DNA of 64,000 nucleotides from Pohlia nutans (Eukaryota > Streptophyta > Bryopsida > Bryales > Mniaceae), in contig CM040103.1 in the NCBI GenBank assembly GCA_022496805.1, forward strand, positions 2,312,001 through 2,376,000, given 5' to 3'. Position 1 is the stretch's first letter, and each line of letters begins with the position of its first letter. Of the stretch, positions 1 to 9,479 are shown piece after piece. Below the pieces are notes generated by a model. It made no database searches, was not told where the DNA came from, and worked only from the letters and a program-made list of their open reading frames with translations. The position numbers and the translations under genes are program-made.

Positions 1-509
1 CCAAGTGCAACAAACACCACGATTCCGGAACACTCCACCATTGCAATATACAACTAATTGAAACTCAACAGCAACTAACCTAAAACATGATCTCATCAAT
101 AAAAATGAAACCAACAACTCACCTCTGGATCTGGCTCTGGTTGAAAAATAGCATGCAAATATCATACATCACGGCCACATCATAAGTCACAGCACGAATT
201 CCAACACTGCTCCATCAAATTCCTCAATGCTGCACACGAAACGAGCTCCCCAAGAACATGTTAGAATTTGAACGACACACTGAGAGAATACCGTACCATT
301 GAGAGAACACTATACCAAATTCACAAATACAAAAATCAACTGTGCAATTACCAATTAATTATCAATTATCAATTAATTGCAGGTATCAATTGTGGTCACC
401 TATAAAAGCACCTATATAAGAGATAAATTTGAATAAATAAAATATTTCAAATTAAACCTACTAAGTTCAAATTTGCTAAAATTAAAAAATAAAATGACAA
501 GATGATTAC
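1..509 (-). other. Intron or downstream sequence of the decarboxylase gene
   Basis: AT-rich sequence following the exon donor. I looked on the minus strand for the next expected decarboxylase exon (glycine-rich GGGVIQ block) and did not see it. No other gene or recognisable element is visible. Confidence 0.4.
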
Positions 510-729
510 CAAAGGTAAGAAACTGGTGAGGGAGTTGCAAGAGCTTGCCAAGCCAATCCAGAACGATCATTTCCAACTTGGTGGCAGTAGGGGAGGTAAT
601 CCAGCTGAAGCCCACAATGTTGAAGCCACTCAGCATCTCCCCCAGAAATCCTGCAGTGCTGCCATTGGAAGGGTAATAGCCGAAGAAATTAGGGCTCTGC
701 CAGTGCGTCACTCCCGGCACAATTTTGCT
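510..729 (-). CDS. Exon of an aromatic L-amino-acid decarboxylase (tyrosine/tryptophan decarboxylase-like), partial gene
   Basis: The minus-strand frame from 729 to 510 encodes 73 residues that match the N-terminal third of group II PLP-dependent aromatic amino-acid decarboxylases. The family signatures [26 protein letters not shown] and [11 protein letters not shown] occur in the right order. These enzymes decarboxylate tyrosine, tryptophan or DOPA, or in plant relatives make the corresponding aldehydes; the THW segment lines the substrate pocket. The exon begins just after a TAG acceptor (730-732) and ends at a G before GTAATC, a plausible donor at 508-509. The PLP-lysine exon is outside the window or unrecognised. 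Two oddities: one residue is missing between EMLS and GFN compared with the family, and the usual ATELE reads ATKLE. Either could reflect divergence or decay. Family assignment is strong; exon limits and gene integrity are inferred. Confidence 0.85.
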
Positions 730-802
730 CTACACATCTGCTCAGCCAACACATTAACCACCAATACTAATCAATCTCCAAGAAAACACAAACCCTAGTA
801 TC

Positions 803-1135
803 ATCATCTTCAGTGCTCACTGATTAAACCCTACAAAACCGTTTGAGTTCATCAATGACCAATACAATTGACAGAGCCACATTTGTACATCATGGTCAAA
901 AAAACAATTGAAGAAAAGAAAACTTACTCTAAACTGCTATTAAAAAAACACACGAGGTCCTTCTTCGTATTCTATGGTTTAGAGCTTCATCAATCTCCCC
1001 AGTTGACGAGAGAAACTGTAGTGTCATCTTCAGTGTTGTTTAAACCAAGGATTCATCATAGTTTGAATCAATGACCAACGCAATTGAAAGAGCCTGGTCA
1101 AAAAAACAAATTCATAAATTGAAGAAAAGAAAACC
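803..1135. repeat. Imperfect direct duplication (about 803-926 and 1024-1135)
   Basis: Two copies each run from CATCTTCAGTG through ATCAATGACCAA, CAATTGA and AGAGCC to GAAGAAAAGAAAAC, about 215 bases apart. It lies upstream of the decarboxylase exon, possibly in an intron. No coding content. Confidence 0.7.
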
Positions 1136-1194
1136 TGCTATAAAAATTAAAGCGGTTCTACTAAAGCCAGGTACCGGTTAAAATAGCGTCGAGT

Positions 1195-1260
1195 GAATTG
1201 GCTCTTGGGGGCCACGAGGTCCACGGTTCAAACCTTGGCGGCCACCATTGTTTGACCTAG
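1195..1260 (+). other. tRNA-like sequence, possible SINE head
   Basis: GGTTCAAACCTTGG at about 1231 resembles a Pol III B box. TGGCTCTTGG about 34 bases upstream is a weak A-box match. No tRNA cloverleaf can be drawn, so this is at most a tRNA-derived SINE fragment. The following 100 bases are GC-rich and unique here. Confidence 0.3.
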
Positions 1261-1474
1261 TGGTGCTTTTCTAGGCGGGCCCCGGCGGCATACACTCGGT
1301 GGTGCGCCTCGATACGGGAGCAAACTCACTCACCCTACTTTACTTACCGGAAATATAACTCATCCGGTTTTTATTTTTGGAGCCCGACACTCCTACTTTT
1401 AATGTCCCATGAGCCAGAATCTTTACTGACGCAGTATCGGAAGCCTGAGATTTCAGGACTTTACGAATTTCTCT

Positions 1475-1565
1475 AATGACAAAGACCAAATGCCCACTAG
1501 GTCAAGTGGCCTTTGGAACAAAACTACTCTCCCCTTTCGAGGATAGACACTATAGTGACTTAGAA
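1475..1565 (+). repeat. Dispersed repeat fragment, copy 1 of 3
   Basis: The order TGCCCACTAG, GGCC, ACTACTCTCCCCTTTCG, GATAGACACT is shared with copies at about 18104-18225 (+) and 43500-43640 (-). The other two copies extend further and include GGCCGGCGTGAATA and AGTGTCTGTT. The ends and class are unknown. Confidence 0.6.
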
Positions 1566-1659
1566 GCGTAGATTTGGAGGCGGGGAAGGTGTGTGGGGGT
1601 TGGGAGAGTGGTATAAGTATGGTTATAGTAGAGGGGGATATTGCCAAGTTGTGAATGCC

Positions 1660-1725
1660 AGGTTGGTTGGGTAGGCATGTTGTATGGCATTTGGCTGGTC
1701 CGGGTTCGAATCCTGGTGGATCTGT
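1660..1725 (+). other. tRNA-like sequence with perfect B box, possible SINE head
   Basis: GGGTTCGAATCC at about 1697-1708 is a perfect Pol III B box and could form a T-arm with the following CTGG. An A-box-like TTGGTTGGGTAGGC lies about 35 bases upstream. The acceptor and anticodon stems do not pair as in a real tRNA, so a tRNA-derived SINE or the tail of a LINE is more likely than a gene. Confidence 0.45.
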
Positions 1726-2160
1726 TGCAGCAGTTATGTGTTAGTTCATAGCTTGGTGCTGCTAGTGTGAGATGCTAGGCAGGAAAAGACCAACCAACCA
1801 GCCCGTACCTATTAAATTTGAGACGAGTGTTTCTGGAGTGTTAACAAAAAGTGGTCTGTAACCACTAACCAGCCATTTTTGAAAAGTTTTAGGGTTCAAG
1901 GGGAGGGATAATTTGGTTGTTTTCAATTTTGCGCTTGTGTAGTATGATTGAGGCTGCATGTTGAATTACTATTGTATTAATCTTGGTGAAGGTGTTGGTG
2001 ATTGATGTTTTGGGTATTTTGAGTTTTTCCTCAAGTGTTTTTTGGGAGGGGATGTGTGAGGTTCCTCTGGCTCTGGCAGTGATGACAATAAGGGGATCTA
2101 CTTTCCAACCACGGGTGATTATGTCATTGATGAGAGGTTGGTATTTTTGTGTTTTTGTGT
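1726..2160 (-). other. Probable LINE 3' untranslated region
   Basis: Sequence beyond the ORF2 stop keeps the T/G-rich plus-strand bias to about 2.0 kb and then loses it. No poly(A) tail or target duplication was recognised, so the element's 3' end is open. No other gene seen. Confidence 0.4.
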
Positions 2161-2489
2161 TTATAGTATCTTGGGAGAATCTGTCATTGCAGTATGTGAA
2201 TTCGATGAGTTGGATATTGAGGTGATCCTCTGGTTGGAGTGGGGGGGGTTTTGGTATGGGAGGCCTTTAATGCAAAGTAAATCTTGTTTGAGTCTGGCAT
2301 TGCAGTGGCATCTTTGTGGTCCGCAGGTACAAGGGAGTAGCCAGGGAGGAATTGTGTTTTCTGGTGGGAGGTTTTGGAAGGTTCCGGCGTTCATTAATAT
2401 GTAGCATCTGGATTGTTGGGAAGAAATGATAAGTTGTCGTAATTCCCATACGGCTTTGTTGTGACGTTTGATTCTTAGTGCGTGGAGGT

Positions 2490-2580
2490 GGTGGTGTGTG
2501 CATTTTAGGAGGATATGTAACCATGTATCCGCATCTGTGGAGTTGCAGATGGAGCATGTACAGGATGGGAACCTTTGTAT
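2490..2580 (-). other. C-terminal zinc finger of ORF2 (zf-RVT type)
   Basis: C-x2-C-x8-H-x4-C (CSICNSTDADTWLHILLKC) after RNase H matches the zinc-binding region near the C-terminus of many LINE ORF2 proteins. A second Cys-rich patch (CTCGPQRCHC) follows before TAA at 2161-2163. Confidence 0.8.
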
Positions 2581-2929
2581 GCCAAAGAAGAGTTGTTTAC
2601 GGGCATTACCCATATATTGGCCTGTGCGAAGTTGTAGTATGCTTGTTTTCTGATAATTTGTGATAGAGGGGTTGGACCAGAAGGAGTTAGAGGTGTGACA
2701 GTCAATGTCTGGATTTAGGGTCCATTTGCTAATGTTGGGAAAGCGTTGGATCATGATGTCAATATTTTGTTTGCGGTCGTGTTTTTTGATGTATTCTGCA
2801 AGGCATCGTACTAGGCCTTTATCTGGTCTATGTGCGGGGCCGGGCCATTCATCTTTTTGGAAGTAGAAGGGGGTTGTGTGTGCAAACTCATGTGGTTTAG
2901 ATGCAAATTTGTATAGTTTTTGTGTTCCA

Positions 2930-3348
2930 GTCTTGGCAAGTTTATCAGCCTGTTCGTTACCGGATATGTTTGAGTGAGCTTTGACTTTGTGAAAGGATGT
3001 AGGTTGTGTTCTGCTTCTTAGCATTTCTACCATTGATTCTAGGATTGTTTTGTCGGCATGATTTCTGTGGAGGGTAGGGTGGTTGAGTTGGGTTTGAATG
3101 TCATAGATGCAGTTGAGACAATCGGTGAATATGTGTGCTGGTTCATTTGGATATTTAGTAGTGATAATCTTAAGTGTTTTATGTATGGCCATTAGTTCTA
3201 CTCTGAAGATAGTTTGGAGGCCTGGTAATCGTTTTGATATTTGTATGTCATTTTTGGTAGGATTGTAGATACCGTATCCGGCCTTTTCTCTTATCCAGAA
3301 TCCGTCTGCGTGTTGTTTGGGTGGTATGAAGGATCCGTCTGTGAAGTA
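2930..3348 (-). other. RNase H domain of ORF2
   Basis: All four catalytic carboxylates are visible: Asp in FTDGSF (3328-3345), Glu in VELMAI, Asp in IFTDCLN, and Asp in GNEQADKLAK, together with the HKVKAHSNISG loop. RNase H removes the RNA strand of the RNA/DNA hybrid. The domain is uninterrupted; only a TAG at 3439-3441 separates it from the preceding part in the same frame. Confidence 0.93.
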
Positions 3349-3438
3349 GCTATATTGAGGGGGGAATTTTAATTGTGTAGGGGTTGAGTATTGTGGTAGG
3401 GGGGTGATGATTGGTGGGTTGTAGTTGGGTGGAGGGGG

Positions 3439-4493
3439 CTAGAGGAGTTTGTTCCATGTATTGCTTTTGTTGACTAATGTACATAATGGGGTGGGGGGTA
3501 TGTGTTGGAGGTGATATTGTTGGATTTGTAGTTGGCCTAAGGTGGTTTTGAGTGTGTTGATTTGGTTTTGTGTGGTAACTTGAATGTTTTGGTGATGTAT
3601 GCATAAAATGTGTAATGCTAGTGGTTCAATGCGTGGTTTGTTGTATTCGGGATGGATTGTCGGTTCGTTATACATTATGGTATCAGCAGAAAAATGTGCA
3701 AGGATGTGGGTGTCTGCAAAGTGTCCTGTATATGGGGAGAGGTTTCGGTACCAGGTGGAATCAGAGATGGCAAGAAAGGTGATGGTGGATGGGTCATGTT
3801 TGGCTGCTAAACGGGCCCAGTGTATGGCTTGTTGGGCTGTTTCTTCGTTGTATGGGTGAGCATATCCAGTTCCTTGCCATTTGTATTCAAAGGCGGTGCC
3901 TAATGATCCAAATATTTTGTCCCGGGGGAATGGTGAGTAGAATTGCTGTGTTTGGGTGGAGCATGTGGTGGGGGATGAAAAGTAAGAGTGAGTGATTTGG
4001 AAATTATCGATTAGTGATTCCAGAATGTTGGTGGGTAAAGTATGTTGTGAGGTTTTTAGAGGGTCTTTTTTCGGGAGTTTGTACTGGTATCTTTGATAGA
4101 GCCAAATTATTTCCGTTTCAAATGGTTGTGGAGTGGGGACCAAATTATTTGTGAGGTTTTTATGTAGGTTATATTGATGCCAAAGCCATGTGAGTCTGTT
4201 TAGCGGGATAGTGATGATGTGGGTGCCGGTGTCGTCGTTGAGGTGGCATAGGTTATTGATGGTGTGGATTGTATGATGCGTAGTGTTAATATCTTTTTCT
4301 GGGTTGCAGACTTTGGTGGAGAGTGTGGTTAGGGGGATTATTGTAGGCGGGGGGATATATCGTGTATCATGGGGTTGCATGTGGGAAAATTGTGTGTTTA
4401 TGATATGTTGGTAGTGTAACTTTTTATGGTTTGTGTATAAATCCGTTAGAAGTTTAATATTGTAGGTTATAACGAATGGTTGGTTGAGTGGGA
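3439..4493 (-). other. Segment resembling PCIF1-type methyltransferase domain
   Basis: About 350 codons open in the ORF2 frame. The stretch FGSLGTAFEYKWQGTGYAHPY, followed by a helix AIHWARLAA, a strand TITFLAISDS, and later HILAHFS and LALHILCIH, resembles the FGSxG...NPPF core of PCIF1, the cap-adjacent adenosine N6-methyltransferase. The catalytic NPPF-type tetrapeptide here reads AHPY (about 3850-3861), so the enzyme may be inactive or a non-catalytic relative. The frame ends at TAG 3439-3441 but continues directly into RNase H beyond it. Assignment rests on motif memory only. Confidence 0.4.
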
Positions 4494-4640
4494 AGAGATC
4501 TCGTTGGGGCATCCATTTTTGGTATGTGTGGGAGTTGGGTAGTGACCATCTGCATAGGTATGTAGTGTAGGTTTTAGAGATTTTGTATTGGTCTGTTGTT
4601 TTGATTGTTTTATGGTCGAGGATAGTTTGGATGGGGAATT
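4494..4640 (-). other. Chromodomain-like segment between RT and RNase H
   Basis: The frame reads FPIQTILDHK, then after a spacer YLCRW, then KWMPQRDLF. This follows the chromodomain pattern: an ILDxR-type first strand, a YLVKW-type strand, and a tryptophan/acidic-leucine ending. Chromodomains bind methylated histone H3 and steer integration in some LTR retrotransposons. The spacer between the first two blocks is longer than usual and the aromatic cage is only partly recognisable, so this is a tentative call. Confidence 0.4.
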
Positions 4641-5599
4641 TAAGGGGGTCATTTTTTATTTGTGGTGGTGGGAGTGGGAAGAATGGTGGGGGGGGATGAT
4701 TAGTGGTGAGGGTTGTTGTGGAGTTGGGGGGAGTAGGTCATGATTAGCTGAGATGTAGGCAGCTTTAAGTGTTCTGGGTGGTGGGTGGGTTTGGAGTGGG
4801 GTTGGCAGTTTGGATTGCAGGATTGGTAACAAAAGAGTTGTTAGGCTGTATAGAGGGCATGTTGTTCTAGTTTAGTTGGGTTTTGTAGTATATTTTGAAT
4901 TCTGTGGGTGACATGAGATGTGTGCCGTTGGCGAGTGTGATGTGTTTTATTTGGTGTATATTATGTAGAAGAAGTTTGTGGATGAGTTTGAGGGAGGTTG
5001 TAGGGTGTAATAAGGGGAGAGTGGTAGTTGCTAGTTTCATCCATTCAGTTTCTAGTTTTGATGCATGGAGAAGGAGGTGATCTTGGGTGCTTTTAAGGTA
5101 TATTCCACGTTCTTTTTTGAGGAGGAAAAGTGTTCTTATAGTGGGGGAACGGATGCAGTCATGATGTTTGATGCGTGGGATAAGTTGTGCACCTCCGTAC
5201 TTGGCAACGATATGGTGGATGAGGCCTTTGTAGATTTTGCCTAATCTACCGGGGTCGTTAAGTGCATTACGTAATTGTTCGCCTATGCATCGGAGATAGG
5301 CATTTTTTAGGGAGAATGCTTCTAGTCCAAATAGTTCTTGTGGTAGTTGTGTTATGACGTTGGCGGTGCATTTGGGTAGGCCACATATTGTTTTTTGGAT
5401 GCCAATGATTTTTTGTCCAGTTTTTTAATAGTAGGTAGTGAGTATGGGACGGCATAGAAACTGTAGGCTATTCCTGCGCGAATAACTGTGTCTACCATGT
5501 TGATTTTTTGTTTTATTGTAGTTGGGCATGTGGCGAGGTGTTTGCATTGGGTGATGACTTTAGTGGTTGTGATGTGGGTTTGTAGTTTCCAATTAAGAG

Positions 5600-6590
5600 A
5601 AGGGATTAGTTGGATTCCTAGGTAAGTATAGGGTTCATTTTGGTGCAAGACTGGGAGTGGTTGATTTTTATATTGGATATTTTGGTTTTGTAGATGGGTT
5701 TTAAATGATTCGGGTTTAGTTTTGGAGTGGTTTGGGCTGCCGGTTACTGCGCATTTGGGTACACCGAGGTCCATGCCTGCCCATGTGCAGAATTTTTCGA
5801 TTTTGTGGAGTTGTTTTTGTAGGGATTGGGGGTTGCATGCTAGGACTGCTAGATCATCAGCATAAGCGGCTGAACTAACAGTGTTTTTGGAAGTGCCAAA
5901 TGTATAACCGTAAAATCCATATTGTAGCCAACGGAGGAGAGGTTCTAGGAATATAAGGAAAAGATACGGGCTAAGCGTATCACCTTGGATTGTACCTTGT
6001 TGGATGGGTATAGGTTTGGTGTATCCAAAGTGTTCGCCGGTAAAGATGGTGTTTGACTGTGAGTATATATTGCCTATAAGTGTTACAGCATCTGATGGGT
6101 AACCTAAATCTTTCATGGTAGTGAGTAAACGTGCGTGCTCTAGTGATCCAAAGGCGTTTTTGAAATCTATATAGAGTAGGTAAATATCTTGTTTTGTGAA
6201 GCGTGCGTCTTCTAATGCGGCTATAATCATTTGGAGTTGCCTGGCAGTGCTGCGTTCAGCACGGAAGCCTTCTTGGCTGTCGTGCACGATTTTGTGTTCT
6301 TCTCCGTATGCAGAAAGGATCATTGTTAGGGTGCTAGTAAAGAGTTTGTAGATTGTGTTGGCTAAGGCAATGGGTCTGTGGTTGGGAAGTAGCGAGGGGT
6401 CTCCCTTTTTGTATAGTAGTATGGTGAGGCTGGTTTTCCATGAGCCAGGGATTTGTTTTTGTTTATAGCAGTGGGTAAAGAATAGGAAGAGGAGGGTGTG
6501 GAAGATTTCTGGCATGTTTTTTAGTATGGTGTTCGGGATTTTGTCATGACCCGGGGTTTTATTTTTGGCTAGGTTCTTTAGGCAAGAGTC
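5600..6590 (-). other. Reverse transcriptase domain of ORF2
   Basis: Classic non-LTR RT blocks in order: NKTPGHDKIP (block 0), NHRPIAL (1), SQEGFRAERST (2), IDFKNAF with the first catalytic Asp (A), QGTIQGDTLSP (B), AYADDLAVL with the catalytic Asp pair at about 5852-5863 (C), and YLGIQL at about 5616 (E). All catalytic residues are intact. A one-base loss in an A-run just after this domain (plus-strand T-run 5409-5414) breaks the frame; the next frame continues smoothly for about 180 codons to TAG 4867-4869. Confidence 0.95.
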
Positions 6591-7499
6591 ATATATGGCT
6601 TTGTTCAGGTATGTGTGTAGTGGGATTGCGGAGTTACCACGTTTGTCTAGAATGAGCCCATCGAGGTCATGCCAAGGATATTGTCTTTCCCCACAGATAC
6701 AGAGAGGTGGGTGGTCTGGTTGGTAGTAGCAAGTTGGTACTGTAGGGCGGTTGCTAATGGACTGTTGTATGTGGATTTCAGTTGCAATATCTTCTGGATT
6801 AGTGAGGATGTTGTTGTGGCGGTCCTTTATACAGTCAAGTGGAGGGGTGTCTATGTTTTTGAAGACTTTTTTGTTGATTTTCTTTGGGCTTTTGTCGTAA
6901 AGTTGGCGGTATTTTGAGATGGCCTTTTTGACACAAGTTTGTGTGTGTTTGGTAGTGATTTTTCGGGCTTGGATTTTTTCTTTTTTAGCTAGATTAGCTA
7001 GAGATTGTATCCACTCGGGGAGATCTTGTTCATTAGTGGGTGGTGGGGGAATGGTAATATTGGTGTGAGATTGGAGAGTTGGGAGAATAGGGTGTGTTTG
7101 CCAGTTAGGGTTGGTTTGGATAATGTAAATTGCTTTGCGGAGTAAATGGTATGTGGAGATATGTTTTTTCCAAGTCTTTTGTAGTTTTCGAGGGAGGAAG
7201 CCTCCTTGTTGTTTGGTTCTGTGTGTGAGGGTTGGGAGTGGGGGTGCCGTGCAAGTTTCCTGGATTTTGGTTGATATATTTTGAATTATGTGGTCAAGGA
7301 AGTTACATGAGTTTAGCCATTGAGTTTGGGAAAGTTGGTCTTGCGTGAGAGTTGTTATGAGGGCATTGATTTGGAGAGCGTTTTCTTCGAAGAATTCTGT
7401 TTTAAATTTGTCAAGGTTTTCTTGTGGGATGGGGTTGAGAAGTCTTACGGAAGGTGGTGTGGGTTTGGGGGTAGGTCTAGCTAGCAGAGTGTTGGGTGG

Positions 7500-8260
7500 G
7501 AGATGGAGGGTGACGGGTGAGTGGTCCGAATTTAGGTTGTGCTCGTGATTAGTTGTAGAGCTATATAGGGAGTTATTGGTGGTTTGTATGTAGAACCCGT
7601 CTATTAGGCTGGTGTGTGTGTAGTTTTGGCCTCCTTGTCGTGTGAATGTGCTATTTGAGGGGACATATGAGAGATCTAGGGAATTTGTAAATGTCCTCCA
7701 TTCGTGATCTTGAGGTTGGGGGGGTTGGTATGGGAGGCTTCTTGTCTGCCAATTAGAGCTATGTCTCTATTGAAGTCCCCGCATAATATGTACGTGTGGT
7801 TAGGGTGTGCGATAATGTTTGTAGTGATAGTTTCTTGTATAAGGGGTATATGTTGGATATCTTCTGCATGAGATGGCATATATAAATGGAGGAGTAGGTA
7901 TGGTTGAAGGGGTTGGTTGTTAAGTTTTATGATTTGTAGATATGGTGATATGGTAAGAGGGGTGGGAATTTTTGTTATATTTCCTGGGTATGTGTATTGT
8001 TGGTGGATCATGGTGAGAAGGCCTCCTCTAGAGTTTGAGTAGGGTATTCGTTGTTGTGTACATCGAGTTAAGATGTGGGTATTGTTAAAGATTAGTTTGT
8101 ATTGTGGAAAGAGGTTTTGGATATATTTGGTAGATTTATTGACGGTAAGTTTTGTTTCTTGGATGGTGATGATAGCAGGTGTATTTGAGATTAGTTGATG
8201 TAGAGTTGGTAGAGCTGTATTGAGGGAAGCGGCATTCCAGGTGGTGATGTGTGTAGTGTG
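7500..8260 (-). other. APE-type endonuclease domain of ORF2
   Basis: Motifs appear in the order known for apurinic-like endonucleases of LINEs: TTWNAASL (Asn), IQETKL (catalytic Glu), HLYMPS, ILCGDFNRDI (Asp/Asn) and, after the one-base frameshift at 7709-7711, LIDGFYI and NSDHSPV with the Asp-His pair. All key residues are present, so only the frameshift disables it. This domain makes the target-site nick that primes reverse transcription. Confidence 0.9.
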
Positions 8261-8887
8261 CTGAGTAGTTTGGGGAGGTATAATTTGGGGGGTTGGGAGG
8301 TTGGGGAGTGGGGGAGGGTGATGGTATTCTTGAAGAAGGTTTGTGCAGCGTAAGGCTTCTGTTAGTAGAGTTTCTGGGAGATAGGGGAATTGATGAAGTA
8401 GAGTTTGGAGATTTGGTGGGGAGTGGCTAGTTTGGATAAATGAGTAGAGTGCTTTATTTATCGTTGTGGGTGGGGTGAGGAGGGGTTGGTGGGTGTTTAT
8501 AAATAGTGTGTATGGATGGGGAGTGTTAATATGGCGGTCTGGTGAATTTTGTAATTGGGTCATTTGTTCTAATAGTTGGGTGGTCCAATCTTGGTCGGGG
8601 ATTTGTATTAGAAGGTGATTACATGTGTTAATTTGGGGGTTTAGTGTAGTAATTAGAGCAAAAAGGAGTCAGGGTGGGGAATGTTGTGAATTTTGGTATA
8701 TGTATTTAGAGAGGTGGGGGTAATTATTATTGGCTTCTTGGTGGTCTGGGTGGGTTATGTTGATACTGGGTGCGAATTTGGTTGCTAAATGTTGGTATTC
8801 TGGGTGTAGTTTGATAGTGCCCGGGATGAAATATGTTTTATAGCGTCTCTTGTGTGAGGGGGGGTGCGTTTTTAGGATGTTGGGCAT

Positions 8888-8914
8888 GGGCCCTGGGTTG
8901 GTTTCTACATCCCC
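8888..8914 (-). other. 2A ribosome-skipping motif GDVETNPGP
   Basis: Codons 196-204 of ORF2 read GDVETNPGP, a perfect match to the D-x-E-x-NPGP consensus of 2A peptides. At this motif the ribosome fails to make the Gly-Pro bond and releases the upstream product. It is preceded by a hydrophobic stretch (LLSALFSLHFLILLC), as is usual for 2A sequences in animal LINEs, where such a segment can also act as a signal sequence. Placed before the endonuclease, it would free a 203-residue leader from the catalytic polyprotein. The motif is seen directly; activity is inferred. Confidence 0.92.
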
Positions 8915-8988
8915 ACAAAGTAGTATTAGGAAGTGTAAGGAGAAGAGTGCGGATAGTAGATGTTGGTGTGGTATGATTTGGGTTCTTT

Positions 8989-9125
8989 GGGCGAGGCCGG
9001 TAGGCCTAGCTCGATGAAGGTTTTGTGGGGGGTTAGATTGTATTTGGGCGAGGCCAGTAGGCCGAGCCCGTTGGATGTTTTGCAGTAGGTTTGATTGTGT
9101 TTTGGCCAGGCCGGCAAGCCGAGCC
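8989..9125 (-). repeat. 57-bp tandem repeat inside the ORF2 leader
   Basis: Units start at about 8989, 9046 and 9103, the last partial. Each encodes a 19-residue module, RAR-(L/P)-(A/T)-GLA followed by a Gln/Asn-rich spacer. The period is a multiple of three, so the frame is preserved. It lies just upstream of the hydrophobic 2A context. Its role is unknown. Confidence 0.85.
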
Positions 9126-9479
9126 CGTTGAGAATTCCTTTCTGTATGATTGTGGGCTGGGCAGTTCAGAAGAAGGTGTGTATAATGAGTGTGTTGGAAT
9201 GGGGGAACTGTATGGTTTAATAAATTAGTATATATGGGAATATTAGTGTGTGTTTGTCTTTTTATTTTTTGCTTTGAGTGTGGTGAAAAAAAGAGTATGT
9301 TGTGAGAGGATATGAGTGTAGTGGAGTTAATTCTGGTGGAGTGAGTGGTAATGGGAGGTGACACGAGTGTTCTGTGCAAAAGAGCCAGTGGCTTCAAATT
9401 GAAAACTTGGCCATAAGCCAGTACATGTGGGGTGAACAATTTCACCTCAGAGGGTACAACCCTATTTACTGTGCGGTGT

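Noticed and set aside
502..798. Plus-strand open frame of 98 codons
   Set aside because: It is the antisense shadow of the decarboxylase exon, whose minus-strand translation matches a known family.
1660..1725. Functional tRNA gene
   Set aside because: The B box is perfect but acceptor and anticodon stems do not pair; same for 37385-37460.
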